In this document: piece by piece, positions 17,286-23,956 of the stretch
Numbering within the stretch: position 1 is the stretch's first letter
How the letters are laid out: each line of letters opens with the position of its first letter
Assembly (NCBI GenBank): GCA_017305665.1
Contig: JAFKKH010000024.1
Span: forward strand, 47,820-111,819
Reading direction: 5' to 3'
Length of the DNA: 64,000 nucleotides
Origin: Hyphomicrobiales bacterium
GTDB taxonomy: Bacteria > Pseudomonadota > Alphaproteobacteria > Rhizobiales > Xanthobacteraceae
Position numbers and translations under genes: made by a program
Notes under the pieces: model-generated
Seen by the model: the letters and a program-made list of their open reading frames with translations, nothing else
Told to the model about the DNA's origin: nothing
The model's database searches: none

Positions 17286-17614
17286 GATTGTTCCTCGACC
17301 AGATAGGCCGCCGCACGCCCCAGCGGCGACGCCGGCGAGCCGTCCAGATTGCGCTTCATGGCATGGGCGATATCGGCCGGCGGGCAGCCGTACTGCAGCA
17401 GCATCGACATCAGGATGGCCCCGTCGCATGCGAACACGTCGACCGGCGAATTGACCTTTTGCGCATTGAGGAAGACTTCGACGATCGGGCCGAGGCGTCC
17501 GCGATCGCCGCAGACCAGCTCGCGGCCGAGACCGATCTTGTAGCGCTGGCCCTCGTGCTCGATGGCGATGGTTTCGTGCGCGCGACGGTTGGCGAGGAGA
17601 TGGCGGGTTGTCAT
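17282..17614 (-). CDS. TSCPD-domain protein (ribonucleotide reductase-associated type)
   Basis: The 110-residue product resembles the TSCPD module found at the end of B12-dependent ribonucleotide reductases and as stand-alone proteins: 'PIVEVFLNAQKVNSPVD' (about 43-59), 'LLQYGCPPADIAHAM' (about 72-86) and 'RNLDGSPASPLG' (88-99). The same order of strand, helix and DGxPxxPxG is typical. No reductase catalytic domain is present in the visible phage. It may bind nucleotides or regulate the host reductase; this is inference. Both ends overlap neighbours by 4 bp. Confidence 0.75.
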   Translation of the reverse strand: MTTRHLLANRRAHETIAIEHEGQRYKIGLGRELVCGDRGRLGPIVEVFLNAQKVNSPVDVFACDGAILMSMLLQYGCPPADIAHAMKRNLDGSPASPLGRAAAYLVEEQS

Positions 17615-17874
17615 GACAGCGCCTCGCTGAGAGATATTGATCGAATGTCGGGACGGGTTTGAGATTGGTCGATCGCGCGCCGGCCGATCGGCGGATCGCC
17701 CATCAACAGCGCCGTCAGATCCGCGTGATGCAAGGGATCGTCGCGGCGGGGATCGTAAAGGGCCGCATCGCGGCGGACGAAGTCGCCATTATGGATGAAT
17801 GGCGCTTCGGACTTATACTCCGCGCGCTTGTAGGCCTTGATCTTCTCCTGGTCGCGATTGCAGGGCTTGCTCAT
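17611..17874 (-). CDS. Hypothetical early phage protein, 87 residues
   Basis: The product (MSKPCNRDQEKIKAYKRAEY...) is charged, with 'HNGDFVRRDAALYDPRRDD' in the middle. I do not recognise it. It sits in the coupled early series with 4-bp overlaps on both sides. Confidence 0.68.
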   Translation of the reverse strand: MSKPCNRDQEKIKAYKRAEYKSEAPFIHNGDFVRRDAALYDPRRDDPLHHADLTALLMGDPPIGRRAIDQSQTRPDIRSISLSEALS

Positions 17875-18101
17875 TGAGATTCACCCACTGTCGGTCGATC
17901 GAGAACCGGATAGATGACGTCGATATCGAACCCGGCTTCGGCGATCAGCGCCCGCGCCGCGATGCACTCATCCCGCCATTCGGTGAGATCGCCCTCGGAG
18001 TGCTGAAGGGTGAGCTCGGATTCGATGACGTGGAATGCGAGGCTGCGGCAAAGCCGTTCGGTCAAATCGCTTGTACAGGTCACGCCGCCCTCCCCGTCCA
18101 T
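17871..18101 (-). CDS. Hypothetical early phage protein, 76 residues
   Basis: A helical acidic protein (…CRSLAFHVIESELTLQ…) without a recognised motif. Its start at 18101 lies 22 bp inside the end of the methylase gene, and its stop overlaps the next start by ATGA. Confidence 0.66.
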   Translation of the reverse strand: MDGEGGVTCTSDLTERLCRSLAFHVIESELTLQHSEGDLTEWRDECIAARALIAEAGFDIDVIYPVLDRPTVGESQ

Positions 18102-19159
18102 TCAAGTTCGTCGCCCCAGCTCACCCAGCCCTTGCGGGGCCGGCGCGCCTGCAGCTCGAGGTAGTCGCCGCCGGTCAGGCGTTCGATGCGGTCCAGCCAT
18201 TCGTCGGGCTTGCGGGAATGTTCCATCAGCGGCGCGACGATCAGCTGCCGCACGTCGGCATAGAGCCGCTTCGGATTGCCCTTGGTCGCGAAATAACAGT
18301 CTTCGGGATTGGCGCGGGTCCAATATCCCTGGCCCATGTGCCAGGTCGACTTGTCCCAGAGATCGAGATCGGCATCGGAGCCGTTGGTCTTGATCCAGGT
18401 GAAGGCGGTGGTGATGTGCTTGAAGCCGTAATGCGCGATCAGATCGAGTGCGTCCTGCGGACACCAGTCGACCATCCACATGTAGAGCGCGCAGTCGTCG
18501 GCGGCGAGCTCACCGACCGGCAGTTCCTTGATCTTGTCGACCTCTTCGGTCTTGTAATGGATGTTCGCCGAGCGGCCCTCGCCGGAAGCTGATCGCGTGA
18601 GGAATTTCCACTGCGGGTCCATGCCGATCGAGCCGAAGCGTTTGCCGGTCAGGGCGAGCGCGCCGAGATCCGCAATGCATCCGCCATTCGTGGTGCGCGC
18701 CGCATGCGCCGCGCGGCGGTCTGCGATCTCGGCATTCTTGGCGGCCGCGTTGATCGGGTCGACCAGGATGGCGCCGCCGCTTCTGATCTTCTCCCGGGTC
18801 GATTCGGCGAGCTGCTCGAAGGCATCGTCATCGAGCGCGGCCGCTTTCTGGGCCTTTGACGATAGCTTCTTGTCGACGCCGATGTCCTTCAAGGTGACGA
18901 CGTCGGAGGATTCATCGCCCTTCGGCTTGCGGCCAGGCGTGATCTGCCCGGCTTCCTTGGCAGACGACAGCAGGAAGCCGAGCCGCCGCTCGGCCTTCAT
19001 CTGGAAGATCGTCGCATCGGCCAGCAACGCCCGGTCCTGAATCTGGCGGGCATAGAGTTTGACGTGCTGCAGCTCGTCGCGGACGGCCATCACCTGGTCG
19101 ACGCGGGTGGCCTCGGCCAGTGCGACGCGGGCGCGATCGTATGCGGCGAGCAACGTCAT
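18080..19159 (-). CDS. MT-A70 family adenine methyltransferase
   Basis: The 359-residue protein has an N-terminal helical region (about 1-150, similar to regions preceding MT-A70 domains in phage proteins) and a C-terminal methyltransferase. The catalytic box reads 'DPQW' (181-184) instead of the usual DPPW. 'ALYMWMVDW', 'GFKHITTAFTWIKT' and 'ATKGNPKR' follow as in the family. It should methylate adenine N6 in DNA, or possibly RNA. Its gene is coupled to the CtrA-like gene upstream. The variant box leaves activity open. Confidence 0.88.
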   Translation of the reverse strand: MTLLAAYDRARVALAEATRVDQVMAVRDELQHVKLYARQIQDRALLADATIFQMKAERRLGFLLSSAKEAGQITPGRKPKGDESSDVVTLKDIGVDKKLSSKAQKAAALDDDAFEQLAESTREKIRSGGAILVDPINAAAKNAEIADRRAAHAARTTNGGCIADLGALALTGKRFGSIGMDPQWKFLTRSASGEGRSANIHYKTEEVDKIKELPVGELAADDCALYMWMVDWCPQDALDLIAHYGFKHITTAFTWIKTNGSDADLDLWDKSTWHMGQGYWTRANPEDCYFATKGNPKRLYADVRQLIVAPLMEHSRKPDEWLDRIERLTGGDYLELQARRPRKGWVSWGDELEWTGRAA

Positions 19160-19554
19160 GCTTCACCCCGCAGCTGAGCGTTTGCATCGGCGAGGAGCTT
19201 TTCCGCGATCGCTCGGCTTTCCGCCGGCAGCCGATAGCCCTGGCCCCAAACGGTTTCGATCTCGACCGCCCATGGCTTCAGCTTCTTCCGGGCCTTGCAG
19301 ATGAAGACATCGACGATCTTGATTTCGGCCTCGTCCTGCTTGTGCAGATAGAGTGCGCTGACCGCGAATTCCTTGGTCACGAGCGAGTTCTTGAGCAGCA
19401 GGCCGAACAACGCTCCCTCTTGCCGGGTCAGTCCGAACTGCGGCGGCGTCTCGAAATGGCAGCCGATCTTTTCCTCGAGATCGCGAACACGCTGGCGCAG
19501 CGTGTCGTTCTCCTCTTCGAGTTTCTGGATCAGTTCGTCGCGCAGGCCTGTCAT
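19156..19554 (-). CDS. CtrA-like winged-helix DNA-binding protein without receiver domain
   Basis: The 132-residue protein begins with a coiled coil (about 5-30, LIQKLEEENDTLRQRVRDLEE). It continues as an OmpR/PhoB-type winged helix (about 38-112). The recognition-helix region 'EAEIKIVDVFICKARKKL' and wing 'IETVWGQGYRL' are very close to those of the alphaproteobacterial cell-cycle regulator CtrA, as I recall that sequence. The phospho-receiver domain of CtrA is absent. It could occupy CtrA sites or control phage genes without phosphorylation. Overlaps of 4 bp link it to both neighbours. Confidence 0.82.
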   Translation of the reverse strand: MTGLRDELIQKLEEENDTLRQRVRDLEEKIGCHFETPPQFGLTRQEGALFGLLLKNSLVTKEFAVSALYLHKQDEAEIKIVDVFICKARKKLKPWAVEIETVWGQGYRLPAESRAIAEKLLADANAQLRGEA

Positions 19555-20360
19555 GCGGCATCCTCACGATCGAGCCGGCGTGTCCAGCGATCGGCGAGCT
19601 CCCGCCAGAACGGCGTCTTCTGGGCGCGCGCCTTGGCATGGGCCTTGTTGAGGCCGTCGTCGCCCTCGATGCGGATCACAGCCGTGAGCGCCTCGTCCTT
19701 GGTGCCCTTACGGTTGCAGATGATGTGTTCGGCGGCGAGGATCTCGGCGCCGGTGATCGGCGCCCGCTTGGCTTTGACCAGGCACTGCAGTGTGCGCCGT
19801 GCTAGAACGACGCCGCGCCGCTTGACCAGCGCACGGATCAAACCGACGGCGGCCGTGTCGCCTTCCGCGACCGCCGATGACGGCGAGATCAGGCGGATGC
19901 GAACGCCGGCACGCTTGCAGACGTTGTCGACGTCCTGGGCGTCCGGATCGCCGGCGGCAAGCAACGCACGGTAAATGTCGAAAGGCGAGATGACGATGCG
20001 GTCTGTATTGTGTCCGACAAAGGCGCGGGCGCGCTCGTCAAGCGTGCCGGCGGCGACGATCAGGATCAGGATTTCCGGAATGCGGAGGGTCGCGGCCGTG
20101 ATCGCCGTATGCTGCCCGTCGATCACGTGCAGGGTCGCAGGTCCGGTCTGTACCACGATCGGCGGCTTGTAGCGGTTCCAGCGGAATGTCTCGATCGTCT
20201 TGCGGATCAGCCGGATCGATCGCTCCGACAGATCGCGCTGATAGGTGCCGTCGACCATCAGGCTGGTCGGCGCCACCCATTTCGGAATCGGCCGCGCGCC
20301 AAACCCGGTCGCCGGCGTGAGGTCCGGGAATGACATCGGTTTGATGGCGCGGAGGCCCAT
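19551..20360 (-). CDS. ParB/Srx-fold domain protein
   Basis: The 269-residue protein has a ParB/sulfiredoxin-like N-terminal region: 'VDGTYQRDLSERSIRLIRK' (about 36-54), 'RYKPPIVVQ' and 'LHVIDGQHTAITAATL' (about 77-92, the GQHR-like box). A helical C-terminal half follows ('ILAAEHIICNRKGT', then a basic tail). Phage proteins of this type are often annotated as ParB-like nucleases; no catalytic proof is visible. Its start shares a base with the upstream stop (TGATG). Confidence 0.75.
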   Translation of the reverse strand: MGLRAIKPMSFPDLTPATGFGARPIPKWVAPTSLMVDGTYQRDLSERSIRLIRKTIETFRWNRYKPPIVVQTGPATLHVIDGQHTAITAATLRIPEILILIVAAGTLDERARAFVGHNTDRIVISPFDIYRALLAAGDPDAQDVDNVCKRAGVRIRLISPSSAVAEGDTAAVGLIRALVKRRGVVLARRTLQCLVKAKRAPITGAEILAAEHIICNRKGTKDEALTAVIRIEGDDGLNKAHAKARAQKTPFWRELADRWTRRLDREDAA

Positions 20361-20527
20361 CAGTGCGCCCTCGCCTCTTTAAGGAGTTGCTCGGCGCGGG
20401 CGGACTCGGCTTCACGCTTCAGACGCGCACAGCCGTCGAGGACGCATTCAGGCTTGCCGCAGGTCTCGAAGCACTCCAACGGGAAAGCCTCTTTTCCGAA
20501 GATCTCCTTGAAGCGATCGTCGCTCAT
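20360..20527 (-). CDS. Small Cys-rich phage protein, 55 residues
   Basis: A short gene (MSDDRFKEIFGKEAF...) follows a strong GGAGGAGA ribosome site. Four cysteines are closely spaced in 'CFETCGKPECVLDGC' (residues 19-33), a spacing that could bind zinc, followed by a charged helix. It overlaps the previous gene by ATGA and the next by TGATG. Confidence 0.75.
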   Translation of the reverse strand: MSDDRFKEIFGKEAFPLECFETCGKPECVLDGCARLKREAESARAEQLLKEARAH

Positions 20528-20853
20528 CGCCGGGTCTCCTCCGACGCTGCGCGCTCGTTGCGGAGCGCCAGCCAGGCGTCACCCCGCAGCAACGGCAGCG
20601 CGGCGCCGATCACCGACAACCAGGGCGACGTTGCCTCGCGCTCGCCGCCGCGAAAGGCCTTGATCGCCGTGATCATCACCATGGCGGCATGGGTGGTGCG
20701 AGGCCCGTCGGCGGGCCGTGTGTCCGCGCGGTGGACTTCGTCGGAGAGGGTTGCGAAGTTGCCGCCGGCGAATGGCGCGTCCGAGTTCGGCCGCGTGATG
20801 ACTTCCTCGACCAGGACGATCAGGTTCGACAGTGTCGACGACCATGTCCTCAT
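20524..20853 (-). CDS. Hypothetical early phage protein, 109 residues
   Basis: The start at 20853 (MRTWSSTLSNLIVLVEEV) is in a 4-bp overlap with the upstream gene. The product is mostly helical, with 'THAAMVMITAIKAF' and 'LSVIGAALPLLRGDAWLALRNE'. No family is recognised. Confidence 0.68.
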   Translation of the reverse strand: MRTWSSTLSNLIVLVEEVITRPNSDAPFAGGNFATLSDEVHRADTRPADGPRTTHAAMVMITAIKAFRGGEREATSPWLSVIGAALPLLRGDAWLALRNERAASEETRR

Positions 20854-21197
20854 GAGCGGTGCGCTCCGGTTGGGCTGAGTTCGCGGGATTCGTGCTGCAC
20901 GAGCTCGACAAGCGCGGCCATCACCTGGTGCCATCGCTCGCCGCGGGCGTCGGTTTCGAGCGACTCAGGGATCCTGCGCCGCGCCGTCTGCATCATGGCA
21001 ACCGTGAGCAGCTGCACCGGCACGAGAAACGTGCTGGTCTCAACGGACTGGATCACCAGCAGATCGAGGAACAAGCGATCGGCATTGTCGGCGAGCTGCG
21101 CCGCCGTATGTCGACCGTCGAGATAGGCGGTGGCGAAAGCGACCGCATGGCCTGCGATCAGGTTGGCTTGTTCGATGCGGGTCAGGTGCTGATTCAC
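20850..21197 (-). CDS. Hypothetical early phage protein, 115 residues, GTG start
   Basis: The GTG at 21197 follows GGAGGAAG and overlaps the upstream stop (GTGA), so it is preferred over much longer upstream extensions, which are Arg/Pro-rich and look non-coding. The product is helical ('RIEQANLIAGHAVAFATAYLDG', split). No family is recognised. Confidence 0.7.
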   Translation of the reverse strand: MNQHLTRIEQANLIAGHAVAFATAYLDGRHTAAQLADNADRLFLDLLVIQSVETSTFLVPVQLLTVAMMQTARRRIPESLETDARGERWHQVMAALVELVQHESRELSPTGAHRS

Positions 21198-21502
21198 GCC
21201 TTCCTCCGCGCCAAGGTGAGATCGACGACCGTCCCCGACAGGGATGCGGAACGGCCGCCGATCTCGTTCCGTCGGAGGGCGCCGCCGGAATTGCCGACCA
21301 GCGGAGGTCGCCTTGCGATGTCCTCGAGCTGGTCTTGGGAATAGTGCCGGCGAAGGTCGGTGCAGAGATGCGGGCCATCGCCGAAGGGGAATGCGTGGGG
21401 ATCGGCCTTCACGTTGCGGGGCCGGCTGATCAGGACGGCGCACACAAGACCCAGCGCCGTAAACAGGCTGAGACTGATTGCGATGAACTGAAGCGCGCTC
21501 AT
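21194..21502 (-). CDS. Small single-pass membrane protein of phage
   Basis: The 102-residue product has one N-terminal membrane helix (about 4-25, 'LQFIAISLSLFTALGLVCAVL'-type, given in part) followed by a soluble basic part with no recognised motif. The topology is probably N-out or anchor-like with the tail in the cytoplasm. Confidence 0.68.
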   Translation of the reverse strand: MSALQFIAISLSLFTALGLVCAVLISRPRNVKADPHAFPFGDGPHLCTDLRRHYSQDQLEDIARRPPLVGNSGGALRRNEIGGRSASLSGTVVDLTLARRKA

Positions 21503-21648
21503 GGGGCTGTCCTCGCTGATTGATGGATGTGCGAACCGGGACGGGACACGGAGGGGCCCTGGCTAAGGGAGGCACGCGCCCCGCCCGGTTCTGCCGCCGG
21601 CACTGCCTTCGGCGGGTTCTGATGATGGCTGATGCGGTCGCGAGACAT
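21499..21648 (-). CDS. Possible very small early gene, 49 residues
   Basis: A short frame (MSRDRISHHQNPPKAV...) ends in an ATGA overlap with the membrane-protein gene, as real neighbours do here. However it has no ribosome site, and its Pro/Ser/Arg-rich product is not distinctive. A GTG at 21684 would lengthen it. It is listed as doubtful. Confidence 0.3.
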   Translation of the reverse strand: MSRDRISHHQNPPKAVPAAEPGGARASLSQGPSVSRPGSHIHQSARTAP

Positions 21649-21773
21649 CGCGGATGATCCAGAATTCGAGACAAAGAGGCTCACGCTCGGAAATGACCGG
21701 GCGCGGGTTAGATCGATGTACGCAATGCAACTGGGAACTGGGGGGCGCCCGCGCGTTGACGCGGCGCCAGGGA

Positions 21774-22073
21774 TTAAGCCGTGGTCTCCTTCACCTTGGA
21801 GACCTTGCGGAGAATTTCGTGCGCAAAACCGATGTCGGTTTCTCTCTCTTCGATCAGCCGGAAGCCCGCAGCAAAATAAGCTGGCTCGCCAATCGCAGAA
21901 GTTGAAGGATTCACGATCTCATAAAGCCGAATGCTTTCTGGACCGTGATGATCGGCCGGTAAAACACTGCGGACGGTGTAGATGCATCCTTTTTTAGGGC
22001 GCACGTGACGTCCGCAGATCCATCGATCGCTATCGACGATGCAGACCACCTTCTGTCCAAGACGAAAGCTCAT
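21774..22073 (-). CDS. Hypothetical phage protein, SH3/KOW-like small beta protein
   Basis: The ATG at 22073 follows GGAGG. The 99-residue product (MSFRLGQKVVCIVDSDRW...) has the order 'GQKVVCIV', 'GCIYTVRSV', 'RLYEIVNP' and 'YFAAGFRLI' common in small phage beta-barrel proteins. The role is unknown. A 13-bp element GCGCGTTGACGCG flanks it on both sides (21,751 and 22,113). Confidence 0.72.
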   Translation of the reverse strand: MSFRLGQKVVCIVDSDRWICGRHVRPKKGCIYTVRSVLPADHHGPESIRLYEIVNPSTSAIGEPAYFAAGFRLIEERETDIGFAHEILRKVSKVKETTA

Positions 22074-22218
22074 GCCGCCCTCCGATAGGATCGAGCGACG
22101 GCGGGGCATTTAGCGCGTTGACGCGCCCTTCCCGACGGAGCTGTCGCGTACAAACAGCCGCCCCGTGTATTTGACCCGGGCTGATGGATGCCAAGGCCGT
22201 CGCTCGAACTCTGTTGAA

Positions 22219-22479
22219 TCAGCGAGAAGGAATGCTTGGCCGAGAGGGCTCGTTGCGCGGTCCGCCGGAAGGCTGCACGGTGCGCGGCTTCGCGGCCTTC
22301 ACCAGAACGAGCTGCTCCATGTCGAAGGTCTGAGGCTCCGGCGGTTTTCCGTCCTTGTCGCACTTGTCCGGCTGGATGCTCCAGCGAACGCAGCCGTTCA
22401 GATATTCGTGCTTCGATGTCGCGATGCCGGTAAATCCGGTGATCGTGTCCTTGAGCTTGTCGCCGAGCTTGTAGCTCAT
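22219..22479 (-). CDS. Hypothetical phage protein, 86 residues
   Basis: The ATG at 22479 follows GGGAGAG. The product (MSYKLGDKLKDTITGFTGIA...) has a small beta domain with 'ITGFTGIATSKHEYLNGCVRW' (split), 'EPQTFDMEQLVLV', and a Pro/Arg-rich tail. Similar short proteins are found in phages, but no function is known. It is the first protein gene downstream of the phage tRNA. Confidence 0.75.
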   Translation of the reverse strand: MSYKLGDKLKDTITGFTGIATSKHEYLNGCVRWSIQPDKCDKDGKPPEPQTFDMEQLVLVKAAKPRTVQPSGGPRNEPSRPSIPSR

Positions 22480-22503
22480 TCGTCTCTCCCTTGAGTGTTG
22501 AAC

Positions 22504-22580
<77 letters not shown>

Positions 22581-22588
22581 TTAATTGC

Positions 22589-22638
22589 GAGGCCCGCGCC
22601 TGATCCGGTGATCAGGAACCGTGTCTTTCGCGGGCCTC
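22589..22638. repeat. Nested perfect inverted repeat next to the phage tRNA
   Basis: GAGGCCCGCG (22589-22598) pairs perfectly with CGCGGGCCTC (22629-22638). Inside lies a second perfect hairpin, CCTGATC/GATCAGG (22599-22605 and 22610-22616, loop CGGT). The remaining 12 nt form a one-sided bulge. It starts 9 bp upstream of the tRNA 5' end. There is no T-run, so it is not a classic terminator; it could be an RNA processing site or a protein-binding site. Confidence 0.7.
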
Positions 22639-22953
22639 TTCCAAGTGCCGAATATCCATCGGCGGGAATTGAAGTGCGGGGCTCATCACCCCGCACGCAG
22701 ATCGCTGCGCGGCGATCACGCCTACTCACAACCCAACCGACCGGAAAGGACCGGAGTCTTACGGGCGCCTTTGGCCACCCAGCCGATCGGACTTGCCTCT
22801 GGTTGCTTTCGCTATGGCATTCAGTTGAAATTGTAGGCGAGCCGCCATCGGCCTCTTTTCGGATACCGCGATCGCGCCAGCCGCCGGCATTCACCGTGCC
22901 GGCGTAAGGCGGGGATAGAGCCCCGCCGCGACCCGAAAGGAGGTGAAGACGCC
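22639..22953 (+). promoter_or_regulatory. Leader region with two hairpins before the 53-residue gene
   Basis: No gene is supported in this stretch. Near its end are two stable hairpins, CGCCGGC/GCCGGCG (22882-22888, 22898-22904) and GGCGGGG/CCCCGCC (22908-22914, 22921-22927). Directly after them comes the strong ribosome site AAAGGAGGTG (22936-22945) of the rightward small gene. The layout could be a leader that controls its translation. Confidence 0.45.
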
Positions 22954-23115
22954 ATGCGAAAGCATGGTGGTTCGTCAAAACACGTCTACGTCCGCCGGTA
23001 TGCTCAGTGGCGCCGGGGAGAACGCACCCGAGTAGGTGACTACTCGCGTGGGAACAACCCGAAGTCACGGAGTAAACCGGACGAACGACAGCTAGACCTG
23101 TTCGACCACGAATGA
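22954..23115 (+). CDS. Small basic phage protein, 53 residues, on the opposite strand
   Basis: The ATG at 22954 is preceded by AAAGGAGGTG with 8-bp spacing, one of the best ribosome sites in the window. The product (MRKHGGSSKHVYVRRYAQWR...) is very basic, has 'VYVRRYAQWRRGERTRVGDY' (split) and ends in 'ERQLDLFDHE'. Similar short basic proteins ending in an L-x-LF type tail are, from memory, common as hypotheticals in rhizobial genomes. It is encoded against the direction of the early operon and overlaps no other likely gene. Function is unknown. Confidence 0.75.
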   Translation: MRKHGGSSKHVYVRRYAQWRRGERTRVGDYSRGNNPKSRSKPDERQLDLFDHE

Positions 23116-23159
23116 CGGGCGTCGCAACCCCGTCAAACCGATGGCGGCTCACCATCAGG

Positions 23160-23426
23160 TCATTCGAGACGAGAGAGTATGTCGGCGACCACGACGCTGA
23201 CGGCGGTGCCGGTTGCCCTGCTCTTTCCTGAAAGCCAGCGTTTCGCTGTTCGCTCATCGACACCGGTGCGGTCGGCCAGGAACTGTTCTGTCTTCCGACG
23301 CGCGGCGAACCGCGCGAGATCGCGGAAGGAAATTCTATCGGCGCCGATCCGCATTTTTTTGGTGACAGATTTGTCACCGCGGAAATTTGACGATCGCACG
23401 CGCCGCGCTGTTGATTCGCGCCCCAT
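23160..23426 (-). CDS. Small putative HTH regulator, 88 residues
   Basis: The ATG at 23426 follows GGGAG. The C-terminal half reads 'LARFAARRKTEQFLADRTG' and 'DERTAKRWLSGKSRA', a helix-turn-helix-like pattern, then a hydrophobic helix 'AVSVVVADILSRLE'. The first 30 residues are Arg/Ser-rich and may not be translated: an internal ATG at 23354 (MRIGADRISF) is preceded by a perfect palindrome (23361-23378). It probably belongs to the phage immunity or early-control region. Confidence 0.65.
   Translation of the reverse strand: MGRESTARRVRSSNFRGDKSVTKKMRIGADRISFRDLARFAARRKTEQFLADRTGVDERTAKRWLSGKSRATGTAVSVVVADILSRLE
23361..23378. promoter_or_regulatory. Perfect palindrome GGTGACA-N4-TGTCACC, possible operator
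   Basis: Seven-base arms (23361-23367 and 23372-23378) surround GATT. The element lies 7 bp upstream of an alternative start (23354) of the small HTH gene, where an autoregulatory site would be expected if that start is used. If the longer start at 23426 is right, the palindrome is inside coding sequence. Confidence 0.4.
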
Positions 23427-23697
23427 GACACACTCCCAACGCAACCAAATACTGTCGATCGAACTCGAAGCGCGAACGCGAAACGCTGCGCTTTATCTAA
23501 TCCTTCCAAACGCAACGGTTGAAATTCAACGAAAGGACTCGGATGCCGTGAATCGCACTGCGGAATCGATTGTTTCCAATTGCGACCAAAGAATTGTGGG
23601 AAGATCGCGAAGGTTGTGGTTCGATAGCCGGACAAGCAAAAGCAAGAAAGTTCCGGGGGTTGAGTATGGGTACGGTGGTGCGCTTTCCCGTGCGGCG
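23427..23697. other. 271-bp gap between two leftward regulators
   Basis: No gene with a believable product was found on either strand. Frames that cross it run antisense through the Cro-like gene and are Arg/Ser-rich. No clear terminator or promoter was recognised. Confidence 0.5.
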
Positions 23698-23919
23698 TCA
23701 TGCGCGGGCCTCTTCGGTAGCTGCAAGCACGAAAGCGCCCATCGGCACTTCACCGCCCGAAAGCTCGCTGAGACGCTTGGCGGCTCGCAGCGAAGCTTCC
23801 TTGCGGCCGGCGAGTATATTGCGCATGTGCGAGTCCGAACAGCGCGCCGCTTCCGCCAATTCCTTGACGGTTTTGCCGTTTCGCTCGGCCCATTGGGCCA
23901 TCGGATGCGAATCATTCAT
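23698..23919 (-). CDS. Cro-like HTH (XRE-type) regulator
   Basis: The 73-residue product has a helix-turn-helix near the N-terminus: 'KTVKELAEAARCSDSHMRNIL' (split, about 15-35) then 'GRKEASLRAAKRLSELSG'. It is transcribed leftward, divergent from the rightward HTH gene at 24014, as in cro/cI pairs. There is no ribosome site: the ATG at 23919 lies about 7 bp after a -10-like AATACT, so the message may be leaderless. It likely binds the palindromes at 23930-23979. Confidence 0.82.
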   Translation of the reverse strand: MNDSHPMAQWAERNGKTVKELAEAARCSDSHMRNILAGRKEASLRAAKRLSELSGGEVPMGAFVLAATEEARA

Positions 23920-23926
23920 GGATGAG

Positions 23927-23956
23927 AGTATTTCCCGGAGAAATGATTCGCGTCAA
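23927..23956 (-). promoter_or_regulatory. Promoter of the Cro-like gene
   Basis: On the minus strand TTGACG (23956-23951) is followed after 18 bp by AATACT (23932-23927). The predicted start point would fall at or next to the ATG at 23919. The palindrome at 23930-23944 covers the -10 region and the other one (23965-23979) lies just upstream of the -35, the layout expected for repression. Confidence 0.55.
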
